NCBI GenBank assembly: GCA_023974075.1
Contig: CM043807.1
Location: 10,159,676 to 10,223,675, forward strand
Direction of reading: 5' to 3'
DNA: 64,000 nt
From: Chaenocephalus aceratus
Lineage: Eukaryota; Chordata; Actinopteri; Perciformes; Channichthyidae
The stretch's first letter is position 1. Each line of letters starts with the position of its first letter. Below the pieces are notes generated by a model that was not told the DNA's origin, made no database searches, and saw only the letters and a list, made by a program, of their open reading frames with translations. The translations under genes and the position numbers were made by a program. Below are positions 47,956 through 62,400 of this stretch, in pieces.

Positions 47956-50900
47956 TTAGGCAGTGAGATAAACTGGACTGAAGCTAACTTGTCCACTTTT
48001 ACGTTAATAAATAATCATTTTTGATAGTCCATCATCTGAGTAATTGAATTTATTAAACCACATAAAAAAGGAAGTTACTAAATCCAACTATAAATGAGGA
48101 AGAAAGTCAAACACTAAAATAAGCTAGTTTAACATCAGCCAACTATCAGCCTCTGCGGCCTTAGCAATTCATGTCATCTGGTAAAACTGAATTAGAAAAT
48201 GTAAATGTATTTATTTACAAACAATATTAATCAAGGACATATTTGGTCTCTTATATGTGTTTCCTTTGCCCTTTAGGTTACGGTGTAGTATCAAAATGTT
48301 TTAGCGGCATTATGAAAAGTCATTGACAAAAGTTAATGCCGTAAAAGTCAAATAATCCAGGTTTACAACGTAACTATATGTTTCAGAAGGAATCTACAAA
48401 ACTTCAAATGCTTCTTCGTAACGCTACTGTCGTGAAGTAACTTGTCAGTAAGCAGGTATTTCTGGGATGACCGTGAGTTGAAGATCAGAAGTAAACTTGA
48501 CAAGTTTAAGCAGAAAATTGCTGAGAAAGAAAGAATGAGGCAGGCAACAGCTGGGTCTGCTTCCCCTGGAGAGCAGTGTTTGATGGATGGGGAATATGAC
48601 CCTAACCGTTTTTACCATTCATCTGAAACGGTCTTGTCCTCACGGAGCTTTTATGATGCTTTTAAAAGGGTTTTTATAAGGTTTATGTTTACGGAGGTTT
48701 TTAATGTTTTTTTAAACACCTATCTACCGAGAGCCAGTGCACCACGCAGGGCTCTTCCCCAACCTAACCCTACATGACATTGATATTTCACCGCTCATGT
48801 CCTTGCCGGAATAATCATCCTGAAATGTCACACAGAAGCGTTCAAAAATAAAAGAACAAGAGAAACACGTGTCATCTTGTCCAAGTTGTGAAATGTGCTT
48901 CTTTCTCAGACCACAAATAAGGAACTCAAGAATATGACATTCGACTGGTCAGGGAGAGTATATGCACAAGAGGGACAAAAGTGATAACGCATTCCCTAAT
49001 GCTATAGTAATTTCCTCCTCTGGCAAAGTTCCTGCCTTGACAGCTAGCTCACCCGCTGAGAGGCAGAGAGGATGCACAGGGAAATTTGCACCATAAGGAT
49101 TCAAATATGAAAGATATGGGACATCCAGCTTTGATCAGCTCTTTAAGTACATTCTATACAGCTGTCCACTTTGAAATAACTTTCTGTCCTTAGATGACTT
49201 GTGGAAGTGAAAAGGCAAATTCTCATTAGCATAATAAATGGTTTTACACCAACAAAACCAGAGTTAACACACTCCTTTCATGAGCTGAGAAGTGTATTTA
49301 TTTATACATGTAGGGACTTTAAAAAGTTATTTCATCTCCTCTTGTTGGTCATAGTTCGTCATGTATTCATGTTTTATGTTGTTACAATTGCATTCATATT
49401 TTCATATCTTGAACAATATATACATTTATTATATGTAATAGATTGCTACAGGAATGAGTCCCAAAACACTTATATGAGTTAGCATTTTCTGTGGCTCCCT
49501 CTCAAATAGCATTGTTTGCAACTTCAATTGTATCAGTCAACATCAATATGATGACCAGCACCAAACAGCTGACAGACACAGTTAGCAGCTAGCTGGTGAA
49601 CATGGTGGATCATTTAGCAACTAAACAGCACCATATCTCCTCAGTACTTGTTTGAGACAGTGAACACTGAATATTGGCCGTAAACGTTACTCAGAATCAA
49701 TGAGAGTGTTGCTGCTGGATTTGTAAAAATAGCTAACACTGTAACAGCTTTGAGTTTACATCCTGCTACCCTTCCCCAAGTGGTCAGAAAAACAAATGCT
49801 GCACCAAGATATCATGCGGTAACTGCTGTTTCACTGTGGCTTAAAACCTTGTGGGGCTTTAAAGAGCTTTGCAACAAATTGAAAGTGGGTCTCGACTTTT
49901 GTTGCATGCATCCCCAATCTGTGTCTGACGTTTTCTGGCTACAAGATATTTAAAAATATATATATATTGTAGTTCTTTTGTCATGGTAACCACAGGGTGA
50001 GACATTTCAGTGCACATCTTCACAGCTCAGCACGTAACCTTACAGAGCACGAAGAGGAAAAGCATTCAAAGACTTATTTCAGAGACGTTTTTTGCTCAGT
50101 CAGTCGTTTTGCCCACAGACGCTGAGTTGCATCTTGGCCCTGACAGGAACTCGGATATTCTCTACATCTACAAGCCCAACGTGACCTTCTGTTCACGACT
50201 GACATTCTTTTATCTGTCACTGATGAAGGGAGACAACAATGGGTAACAGACAGGCAGACGGGCACGTGCAAACACGCTGAGCACTGCACCCTCTTTTGAC
50301 ACAACAGGAACGCATGTTTTCCCACACAAGCCCATACATCAAACATGTTCACAAACTGTTCTGTCAGATGATAACAGGTGAGGCTTATATGATCATCCAT
50401 CAATGTGATCAGAAGATCAGCACACCTATGTTTTTGTGTAAAACCACCACGTCTCAGGAAACATGGTGGCATGACTTAGCAGCCTCTATAAAAGGTAAAG
50501 ACTGTGTTTTATTAGAACAGAGGTATCCAGCATCCCTGCTTGGCCCATATGCCGTGTGTGAGACTGGCCACAGGGTAAAAGCAGATCCACTGCAACCAAT
50601 TAGGTTTTACTCACTACGCCACATCAAAAAGCTGCTTAAAAATCTAATGGGTTTGCATGTTATTGTCCTGCTGATTTATGTCTATATGACACACATCTGA
50701 ACCTGCAGAGGTTTCATCTTTTTCCCAGATGTTTCATCCGCTGGCCATTGTTCGCATGTGCAAGGAATTTCAGAATAATGCCTTGTGGAGATTGACATCA
50801 TCTATCATCAGGAATACATCCGCATTCTGAAGCATGAGAATTTCTTCAAAACTGAGAAATGACACACTGATCTCAATAACACAAACAAGGACTGGCTCCT

Positions 50901-53900
50901 CTGCAGCCCAGAGGTGCAGTTCAGTCTCACTTTAATGGAACTTTGTGTGGGCTGGGAGCTCACTGACTCTCACAAAACGTTCACATATAACGCTTTTGCA
51001 ATGTCATATCTTGGAGAATAGGCGCAGTTATCCAGACGACAGCAGTGGATTGTACGGCAGATCAAACAGGCTGGCCTGGGGCGCATTATATCAGATTTAA
51101 TTTTGAGCTGAGGCCCTTCATTCATTTCTGACATTTACAGTTGGATCGCTGCACCCCTCTTTGTGGCCTCTTGGCTCCCAGTCTGCGCTGAGGCCCCACC
51201 AGCCACTCTGGAAAAACCTGATGCATCTGACTTGCATTGCCTGGCTCCACTTGTGTGTTCTGTTTGGCCTGTGCCGCTGGAGGAGGAGAGCGGGCCAATT
51301 ACCAGCTGCCGCTCTGAGACCAACATGATGTCATCCTCCCGCTCCGCCATAACAGGCTGCAGATGAGAGGGGCTGGGCCTCTCAGCAGCCTTATTCGCTT
51401 AACTAAAAGCAGGAAAGTATCCAAAAGAAGAAAATGGTATTACATTTCCATCAAAATTAACATTTTTCTTCATCTTAACTCATGTATCCATTCAAATTGT
51501 CCATAATGCATCCCAGACTGAAGATAGCAAAGATAATAGCATTGTGGTTGTCTAATGAGCACCTTGTTTGAATAACACTGATAGCAGCCGATGAGAAAAC
51601 TGTCTTATTGTATTTGAAAGCATTATGCATTTCACAGTGTGAAGCAGATGTGGCTTTAAAGAGGCATAACCCTCCATGCGTTATCAGCACGCCCCACCTG
51701 TAGGAAAATCACCTGCGTGTTATAGTCGGTTGCTTTTTCTGTTTGAAGGGGCCCTTCCTTATTCTTTGGAAAGCCGCAGTTAGCCAACTGTGTTCTCACA
51801 TATCAAAGGAAAGAGTTTAACAAGAACGTGTAGTTACGCTTAGATACAGCCTCATTCTCGCTCAAAACACACGCTCACAAAACTCAGGAGACTACTTAAG
51901 TGCTGTCCCAGAAGGCCTTGCATTTCCTAGGAAGTCCAGAAGCCACATCAGAGAATCCGAAGGGGCCTGTGGGCTGCAACAGATCTCCTCTCATTTCCCC
52001 ACATACTTCATCTCCAACGCCCCACAACCACACACTATGTATGGAGATGATATAAAGCCAGAGCAGATAGCAGCCCACAGCTCAGAATATAAACCAATGG
52101 CAGCTTGAAGTGTTTAGGTGTGCTCGCCCGTGATTTTATCTTCATGAGAACAATAATCAAACAAAACCTTTTTGAGAGGAAGGGTTTATCAACAAGTGCC
52201 CGCATGCATTCATGTGTAGAGATAGACACAGTTTAAAACAAAAGCTGCAAGTTATGTGTGAAATGTGGACATTGCAGTATTACTAATGCTATTCATACTG
52301 ACAATGCTCGGGAAGTACTGCACATTGTTGTAATCTGTCGTCACATCGTAAGTAAAATGCAAACAACTGAGGTAAGATTTTCTGTGCACACATTCAGAAA
52401 GAACAGTTTTATTTCAATAGAGACTATAGCCATGCTTACGAGCATGCTGTACTAAAGCATAGGGCTGCTGACCAAACATCAGTATGCTAACTATGCTAAT
52501 ATGCTGATGTTGCGCAGGTATAATATATAATATTCAACATCTTATTTTAGCGTGTTAGCATTCTAAAAGTCGCAAATAGCTCTAAAAACAATGTACATAT
52601 AAGATTGATGAGAACTTCCTTAGTTTTGCAGGTATCAAGTTATAAATCATATTTTTGACGAAAAGGGCTCAACAAAATTATAACAATTTATCTTGAGGGG
52701 GACATGCATGACTGCACTAAATATCATTGCAATCCAATTAGGAGTCATCCTCTGGGGACCACAAATGTCTTATGCAAAATCAAGCAAATCCATCAAATAG
52801 TTGTTGAGATATATCAGTCTTATTGCTTGAGATTTATCTGTCCTAATATTAAATATATGAATACATAATTACCTGTATTCTTTGATCTTTGGTTCCCACT
52901 AAAATATGAAGGGGTCTGTCCTTGGAAAATGTCAGCTGCTCTAAAAGGACCTAACCCTGACTGATCTCACTGCCCTCCTCTCCCCCACAGCTCAAGATGC
53001 GTTATTAAGAATATATTTTGCTATTTGTTGTTGGAAAATTAAAGGGCTTTGACAGAAAATTCCTCTCTAAATCTTCACAAGCTGGGGATAGGATTCAGGG
53101 GAGGGAGGGTGAAGCGAGGTCAGACACTTAACCTCAGCGGTTAAGTGTCGGCGGTAAAGGAATGGACTTCATACCTTTACAAATGAAAAGGCTAATAGTG
53201 TCATAATTCATGATTAATGAAAGGTTAGAGAAGCGGTCATTTATCTGACCCTGTAATCGCTGCGTGGGTTCAACACGGGAGTCAAAACGAGACATCCCAA
53301 AGGAGTGATTACATATTTTAAAAAGGTCAGTAGATGATGGCAGTGATCTGAACATTTATAACCTTTGCTTTGAGGGTCAACAAGCCCAAACAGTTGGTAA
53401 CCCTTGCTTTGATGCATTCCACCTCTTTACTGTCGCTGTGAAATGTATTCAAATATTGCCAGAAAGGATACAACAAAGGAAAGAAAAGACCATGGTCCGG
53501 GTAAAAATATGCAAGGTCCCCTTGGTTAAAGCCCCATGTTTGGCCCAACGACCCATCAACACATCCACCCCAACCTCTTGATTGTCATTAAAAAATGTTA
53601 TTCAAAATGATTTTTACTAAAAATGGGAATTTGTTCTATAATAACGTACCGCCACAACGTAATGCGGTGTTAAGATGTCGTATCCATTTCACGTCTTTCT
53701 TTGAGATCAGCTTGAGAATGGATAACTTAACTGGCTGTGAAATGCATGAGGGATGTATTGCAGTTATCCTATCATCCTCATTCATGACTCCTCTCTGTAA
53801 GAAGACCTCTACCTTGTCAATGTATCTTTGGGTCCGCGCTGAAGAGACTGTGTAAGCTATGCCCCGCTTCGCATTCCTCTGCCATCCAATCTCTGTCCAG

Positions 53901-54584
53901 CCTGGACTTTCCCACAGAACCCTAAACCCTGTGAATGAGAGTAGGCCTTTGTTTCAGGCATTTTTCATCCTGATCCCAGCAACTTCCCCATGGTGGAATG
54001 CAACAGGAATGCCATAGCCAGCTACCTGGCATTAGAGAGTCTTTGTGCGGAAATAGGAGAGGCTGAAGGAGAGAGCAGGTCAAAGAGGTTTGACAATGGA
54101 TAGCTCACTTCTCAAGGTGCCCAGCACACATTAAAGAGTGAGTGAACAGCACAACCCGGGTCAAGTCTCCTGAACATGGCAAGGTGCACCAAGGAGAAAA
54201 TAATAAATGGCATTGTTTGTAACCGGGCCAGTTTCGCTATGAGATATCCTCCAGTCAGTTCTCCTGGTGTACAAATCATTAACTGGAGCGCTGATGTAGC
54301 AACTGATTGGCATGCATGCACAAGCACAGCTGAAATGTGTGTCGGCAGCAGTTAACAGGTTATGAGCTTATCACTAGCTCAGAGCTGGAACGGTGAGGCA
54401 GCGGTTCGCCTCAAGGTGCAATTCCATTCATTCTTGGTTGGTGAGAGACCAGAGGAGTATTTTTAATTTGTGGGTTTCACATGTCACAACAAGAGTTATT
54501 TTAAGTGACATTCAATTGATGCTTCACTTGCATAAGCAAAAAGGGAGCCTGGTCTTCTACAATTAGGTTCCCATACATTGAAAC
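47956..54584. other. Intergenic sequence without recognised genes
   Basis: Holds the coding-like stretch at 48442-48777 and a small 11-bp hairpin at 53123-53149. Other reading frames here are short and lack domains or splice support. Confidence 0.4.
48442..48777 (+). other. Unidentified coding-like stretch (about 110 codons)
   Basis: The open frame reads RYFWDDRELKIRSKLDKFKQ and continues with a charged, probably helical segment, then DGEYDPNRFYHSSE, then a hydrophobic, Pro/Arg-rich end. The first half has protein-like composition. TGA is in frame just upstream (about 48433-48435). A possible acceptor (TAAGCAG, then GTATTTC) lies at the start, and AATAAAAG at about 48848 follows the stop. 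There is no ATG at the start, so it would be an internal or terminal exon, a pseudogene or a transposon fragment. I do not recognise the family. Confidence 0.3.
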
Positions 54585-54720
54585 TCAAGATTCAAGATTC
54601 AAAGGTTTTATTGTCATATGCACAAAGCTACAGTGCAATTCTTCTGACCTGAGCTCTTCCAACAATGCAACATATATAATAAAATACCAAAATACAAAAT
54701 AAGAAGTCATGCAAAAAGTC
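54585..54720. repeat. Dispersed repeat, TTCAAGATTCAAAGG...TTTTATTGTCATATG type
   Basis: CTCAAGATTCAAGATTCAAA followed by GGTTTTATTGTCATATGCAC and an A/T-rich tail. This is a common teleost LINE-tail-like repeat. Only the tail is present. Confidence 0.65.
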
Positions 54721-57700
54721 TATATACATGTAAACAGAATATGATATGTACAAGAACCGAATATGAAATTAAATAATGTAAATGAAGACAAAATGTAATA
54801 CGGAAACTGCATTGTTGATTACGATAGAAACCTTTGTGCAGGATAATGTTGGTTTTTGACATGTCACAACGTTTCCAATCAAGGTAAGCGGAGGTACCAT
54901 ATGGAAGAGTTTGAGGTGTGAAAAGATTACCTAAACAAATTCTCCTCCCGTGGTATCCAGTGGAGGGGCTAACACTGTGGAGGTGCACAAACATGGTGGC
55001 GTACATGTCAGAGCAGGAGCTTTGTGTGACAGACAGTTACCTGGGCCCCGTCAGCAAAGCCATTTCCCCTGAAACCTGAGCAGCCCGGCTTCTGAGACGG
55101 CGGCTGATCTTCTCTGGATCCTGAGTCTGATGATAAGGAGCTGAGATAAGGTGCTAACTGAAGGGCAACGACAGGGCTATGGAGACAAGGGTGGGGCATC
55201 AGGTCATATATCCCTGCATGTCATGACCACAATTATCAGGGGGCCTCCGCTCACCTCCTGTGAGAACCAACATCTGTAACATGCCGTCTTGTATGGAAGT
55301 ATACTTCACGATAAACCTGGACACATTGACTGAATATGTATTATTAGCCACTAGTCTTTTGAGTTAACCAACATCAGAGACATTGGGTACAAACCAAACC
55401 GGACTACATTTCATCCATGCTGTTTTATTTCTGTTCCCCTATAGCAGTGTGACTGTTATCAATCCCTTCTTCCTAGAAAACTCACAGATGTTATATTTAT
55501 TGCTCTCAGACTGCCAAGATCCTCTGGGAGGACAACTAAACATGTGAAGAGAAGAAAACTCTGTGTTGACCAGACTCCCCTTCTCCCGACAGAGAGGACA
55601 TTTTATGAACTCACTGGGGTACGATAAGGCTTCGTTCCTCGATACGACCACTCATACTACAAATTCCAGTGAGATCAGCACAGTATAGCCACATACCAAT
55701 GCCAAGGGAAGCCATTTTTAAATTAGAGGTGAGTGTCACAAATCAATGAGGACAAACATTCCAACATGGCTATAATTTGGAATTTTGTTAAAGGATTTTC
55801 TTTTGATGAAGAAATATGTGGATACATGTTCAAGGCCTATGCTCCTTTATCTGATTTACCACTTTTTTTTTAATGAAATGAAATATCTAAGTCATGCAAA
55901 AGACATTTGCCTTCAGTTCTTGTTTTCTATTTACAAAAGCAGACTTCACCATGGTCACAGGCCTGGACTTTGAACACGGAAAGAGCCAAAGAGAATCATT
56001 TCCTACATTTGAAAGCTTATTATGTAACTAAAGGATCGCTGTGTGAGCTTGCCTCCCCTGAAGCATCTAGAACGTTGCTGTTGGAAAGATCATACCGGAT
56101 TAAAGCAGACAAGAGGCAGTTCAGAAAGGGTCTTGGTTTGGAAATATGGAGGGCACATTTTACAATCAGCATTTCTGCAGTATGTAAATAAAACAGGCAA
56201 AAACAGCCACCATTCACAAACTCCGTCCTGAGAAGAAAAAGGGAACTGCGTGGAGACGTGCATGAATGACTTCCTTTTTGAGGCTTTAACAATAAAACCA
56301 GAAGATGACAACGGTAAACTATGAATTAAACAAACAGCCTTGACTCTTCCCTTATTGCCTAAATGCAGTAACCTGTTTAATCTTATCCTCATACTACCAG
56401 CGCAGAATCACAAAGTGAACATAATTTGATAGTCGCTGTTAGTAAAAGTTTAAACAACTACAAACTCTTCACAGTTTGGAAGTTATAAATGCAGTTTGAA
56501 TGATTGAAAGCCATTTTGTCACCATTAAGATATCAATGTCAAGCTGAAGGTGGGTGATTTAGACATTTGACCTTAAGAAACTTTCATTTTTTTAGGAAAG
56601 TGAGGATATTAGGTTTTTATATGTATTCCTGATACACCTTGAAGGCAAGTTTATTTACGTTTATATTACCATATTTAAATAATATAACAGAATGTTGCTC
56701 TGTGAGGCTGTACTTAGACACTGTGGGGCTTCGAGCTCAACGCTAATGCTAACATATTCACAATCTTAGCTAACTGGCTAACATAATTAGGCCTAGATAT
56801 AACAAAGTAGAGCTGAAGTTCAAGTATCAAAACAGTCCAAATTCACTTTGCCTTTGTATGACTAAACAGCATGAGGGCTTTTCGAGTGACATGAAATTAG
56901 ATTATTGATGATTGTTATCAAATAAACAGTAATTTTTGCTGGCTACATAAAAAGTCAGACACAGGCATTTATCTGAGTCTGTGAAATCCTCCACCCACAA
57001 AAAAGGGAAACTTTAAGAGTGGTTCTCAAATTCCATTTTCTCCTCGATGCATCACAGTGGTGTCCTCACCTAGTAACTGGTAAACACACATCAACAATGA
57101 TGAAAAAGCATTAATGAACCTCAATATGTTCTTCAAAATAAAACCGTTTAAGTGTTGCCACACTGCAATGCCTGAGGAGAATCATTATGGCCTACGTTTC
57201 TCTCTGCCTCCGTTTACTGATTTATCGAGTCAATCACTATCACTGTTGGCAAGATGTTTTGCCAAAGAAATACAACATAAGGTGTCCTTGGCTAACACCT
57301 GATCAAGATAAAGAGCAAAAGCTAAATTGCAGAGATTATGATCTGCTATAAAGTGTCTGAGTAACCGCATCCAGGGGCCAGAGCTCAACCTCAAACAATG
57401 AAGACAAAGGCCTCAGGCATGTGACACGTGCATGGAAAGAAACAAAGATGTCCAGACGTTAACTCAGACTTCATCCGTGTGGCCCTGGGCCGTGCTGCCT
57501 GTGTCATGCTGTCGTATTGTTAGCTTGATTTTGTGGTCAATGTCAGGGTGGTGTCCGACAGGTGTTCGTCTAACACCTACACGGACACATGGTATATACG
57601 TTATGAATTATTAATTAAAACCCTACAAGAGAAGAATCACTTTTATTGTGTTGTTGTCGCTTTGTTTCTTCTAGAATTACTTTTCAAAATCAGTCTGGAC

Positions 57701-59439
57701 AATAGAGGTGCATAAACCAAATGTGCCTTTAGTACTAAAACCAAATCTAAAAGGGTGGTGTTTAATAACTAATCCACATTATATAGAGACAAATATTGTA
57801 CTTTTTACTCCACTAGATGTGCATATTCAGATAGTTGGCAGATTTATATAATCCAGTACATGTATTCTATAGTTGAAATCAACATTTTTTTATTACATAC
57901 ACTTCAACCAGTATAACATCGCTATGCTGCTAACACATTAGCAATGACAATCCCACATAGGTGAACTCAGTTGAAAGTACACAAGTATTATCAGCAAAAT
58001 GCAAAAAAAGCAGACTCAACATGCACAATGTACATTCCTTATATTATCATAATGTGTTATCTACCTGGCAATATGTCTGCCATATGATGCTAAGCAGGAA
58101 ATCTTTCATTGGATACATTTTCTGCAATCTAAACAACAGCAGGATCACCAAAAGAAATACATTGATTATATCAGCTTTTATTAAATGATCTGAGCCTGTC
58201 GTCTAGATCATTGAAATGCTTTTTTATTGTAAATACATCCACATCCCAATACTTCTCAATATGTGTCAACAAGTATTCCATTGTCAGCTTCCCATTTAAG
58301 CATAGTCAGATAAAACAATCTTAATGTGACACTGACTCAATCAAGACACATAATATAAACCTCAAGCCCTGGTCTTTTAATGTGGGAGTAAGATGCCCCC
58401 TATATAGAAAGTGGCACCACACAGCAGCGAGATGACTAAGCATGAGGCCTGCTGCCTGTGGCACTGTGCAGACATGTTCCATTCTGTCAAAGCTCCACAG
58501 CACATAGGCACCATTTCACACGGTCCCCCGACTCTTGGCGAAACGAGTGGGAACTTTAGAGGCTCTGCTGAAAGCCTATACCGAGCATTTTAGCACTGAT
58601 GTAATTGCAGTTTTAACCCATTTTTTAACTGCAAGATCCACATTCAGAACAGGCATTATTAAATTGCATTAAAGTGCATTCATTTTGAGCCCAGGTAGTG
58701 ATAGAAGTGCTGATGTTGATGCATCAATACAATAATTTAATTGAGACATCAAATCCGCTTTTGTGTAAGAAGTTATAGACCCTACAAGTAGTGAGAAAAT
58801 GAAAGTTCAAAATGAGATTCTGAAGGACATTTAATATTGTTGTTTTGGCAGTCCAAGCGAGAAAAAGAAATGACTTCACTGTGCTTAATGGGTGACTCAT
58901 ATATATCATACAGCAGTGTCAGGAAAATGAACACTGACTCCAATAGCAGGCATTTCCCTCATAACAGTGAATATCTAAGCTAAGCATTTTTTCAAACCAA
59001 CCCTCCCCATATCATAGAGTGTGTTTACAGTGTGTGTGGTCTCGGGATGGAAAACCCCATCAGTGTGTTGAGTCTTCAACTCCACCTGCTGGTGTTCAGC
59101 ACAAATTACTGTCAGAATGCATTATCTCAGAATAAACCTGTTGAGATATTGATGACAAAGAACATATGATTACAGGTAACCCTTATCCAATCATAAGAAA
59201 ACCATAAAAGCTTTTTTACCAACTTCTTTAAATACAAAGTCTCCTTTGACGAAGTACAGTCTAAATTAGCAAGAAAAATCATTACATATTAATCAATTCA
59301 CCATTTACAATAACATCTAAAAAGTCCCATAAATTAAATAAAGAAAATGAGCATATGTATTCTATATATTTCCTATAGTATCCATTTTGATCCAGTATTG
59401 CACCATGAACCCAGGTCAAATTCATCCACGTCAATCCAC
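54721..59439. other. Intergenic sequence left of usp18, including its 3' UTR
   Basis: No gene is recognised. The last part should be the usp18 3' UTR on the minus strand. Candidate minus-strand AATAAA signals lie near 58170 and 58225, and none is seen immediately after the stop codon. Confidence 0.4.
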
Positions 59440-62400
59440 TCAGCCGGAGAGTTGTGGTTGTTGTACCGCTTCTTTTGAATCTCTTCTGTACATTAACATG
59501 TAGGCTGTGCCGCTGCAAAAATAACAGCATTAAACATTTGAACACAGAAATGTAGAAATCAAAGTTATGCTCCTACAAGTTAGGGAAGTAAAGGGATAAA
59601 ATGACCAAATTACAGTACACTTAAAGAGAATTAGAAGTAAAAATATAACTACAGTGTTGGACAAAAAGCTTTTGAAGACAGTATGACAGACAAGACAGAT
59701 TTCCTCTGTTTGTGGGTTCAAAAGTCTGAAAGTCCCCATCGCAATAAACAAGACCACCTTTAGTGTTTGATTTCCACCGAGGAACAGACAATAAGGCTTT
59801 GTCTTAAGATCAAAAGCGATTTCCGCAAGTAGGAAGATAAAAGCTGCATGATGGAAGTGGGATTCAAGCAAGGCTTTAAATGTTATTTATAAAAATCCTT
59901 AACTCTGAAAACAACTGGAGGTTGGTTTAAGCAAGCTTAAATGGGGGTCACATGTTGTTTTGTTGCCATTTTCTAGACGAGGCTGAACACAGGGGACCGG
60001 GAGTTGTTATTAAAAAATGTATTAATCGAAGTATTAATAGCTCTTTTGATCAAGCTAAAAAATTAATTTCAGAGTACGATTATCCATTGTAGCTAAAAAA
60101 TAAAGACATAAAGTCAGAGCCAGGGTAGCTGTTTAATGACATGCTATGCTTACTAGTTTCAGCCTCACGTTAAGCATATATACTGTATATAATAGTGGTA
60201 TCACTCTATTGCCAAGGAAGCAATTCCCAAAATGTTAAATTATTCCGTGACTCCCTAACCCCTAATGCAATATCAAAGGTTATCAAAAGATCCAGACATG
60301 AAAAACGTATATTGAGGAGGTTACCTGCTGTGATTTCCCCCATAGGAACTCTGCACTTTTTCCCAGGAGGCCTATGTGTTTGAATACAAAACAAATGAAT
60401 GCATACAACTGAATTATAGTAACAAAAAATGCCAAAATGTCATTTTCATTTTTTCACGTAAGGTATCATTATCATTGTGCTAAACATCTCAGGGCTTTGA
60501 AACAAGGGTATACAGGGGAGCATTTGTGTCTAATTTATTTTTTAACAAGGGGTCCTTCAACAAGTGCAAGCTGAAATAAGTTGCATTCAAGTGAGACAGA
60601 TGTTGTCAGATTGAACGTACCTGATGTACGTGGCTGTCATCTGCATAGTACCAGCGCTGGCTCCCCCTTTGGCGCACATAGGCAGTATAGTGCCCAAACG
60701 ATGCATATCCAGAGTGCACTACCACTGCATGCAGTGTGTACTTGCAGTCATTCTGGAAAAATGTGTACATTTATAAAAGACAAAAGATACAATGTACAGA
60801 CTGTATTACTATTATTATTGAAATACCTGGTTAAAGTCTGAGGAGAACGCTTCCTTAACAGTCTCAGAAAAGTCAATGGTTTCCGGAAAGGTAATCCTGC
60901 AGTCAAGTTTTCGGGTGTCACCATTGCTATTCCGAAACCTTTTCAGGTGAACGCTCAAGATAGGAGGCAGGGAACGTAGTTTAACACCCTGAGGAAGATA
61001 AAAATAAATTACAAAATAATTTTTTGTAATTAAAATAAGTAATTACTGGGAAGCATTTAAACCAAGTCTCACCTTTTTAGAAGGAGTCTTCTTTTCACAT
61101 TGTGCACAAAAGCAGCAATCTATGCCCCTTAGCTCCTGATGCTCAAAGAAGGAGGTCAAGCAGCCTTCCTGAAAATATTTGTTGAATAAATACTTGTAAG
61201 TCCAACTTCACAAAAGTTAACAGCAATTGATTGACAATGAAGCAGCATTAAGGAAAGTGTCAAGTGTGTCAAGTGTGCTTTCTTGATAAAAAGAAAATGC
61301 AAGGGCTTTTTTTCTAGGACACTTTATTAGCAGCTGCTCCTAAAGCCTCCCTAAAAGCTTTTACATAAAGACTGGGAACAACCAGGAAAAAAGTGTGTGA
61401 TCTTTCCTGGACTAAGTAAAACCATCAAGTGTTGTTTGGATTAAACAACCGAAACATCGTTTTTTCGATTATTTCGCTTTAGAGGAAGTTTGAATTTTGT
61501 TAGCACAGAGCCAAGCAAGTTGTCTCCTTTAGGTTCCAGTCTTCATGCTAAGATAATCGATGTTCCCATCTAGCTGCAGGCAAAACAGCCTATAACTATA
61601 TCTTCTAATATGTTGAAATATTCATCCAAGTCTAAAGAAAAGACAAAGTTCACCAGAGAGTCGTGATCTTCCTTGACATGCAGCGGCAGGCTGAGCAGGT
61701 AGGTGTTCAGGGTCTGGACGGAGCAACAATCTAAACACTGCACACATGTCTCCACGGATATCTTGTACAGATTCTGGATTTCAAGAGCCTGGCAGAAAAA
61801 ACAAATACAAACACAATATAATAAATGGCGCACTTACAGTTGGAAAGATAAGGAATATTCCAAATTAAAGACCAACCAGATGTTTGTCGTCCATCTGGTG
61901 GTGCAGGAGGTTCAGGATGGAGAGGAACACCTCATCAGCATCATGCTGCGTACCAACTGCAAAACATGTTAAAAGTTACTAAATAAACACCAATCAATAA
62001 TCATCTGATAAAGTAGCATCCTTACGTCGAATACGGTTTGAGTCCAGAGAGTGGAGAAAGGCACGATGATGAGCAGGACGAGGGGTGTCGCTCTTCATGG
62101 TGGAGAGAACTCTCTTCAGCTGCAGGGGGACGTTACGCCACTCATCTCTCACAGCAGATGCCTGCCACCTGGTGCAATTCATAAAAACTCATTAATCCTA
62201 CTTTTGATTACCTGAGAGAAGCAGCCTTGGATCTTAATTGACACCTTGTTGATTGTTAAATCCACCGTCGGCCAATACATCTGTGTGTGTGCCTGCATGT
62301 GTCTGTGTATGTCTGTCTGCAGTTTATCGTGCATACTACTGCGCCGATCAGCCTAATATTCATTGGGCACATTCATCACTGTATGCTCAAGGACCACTTG

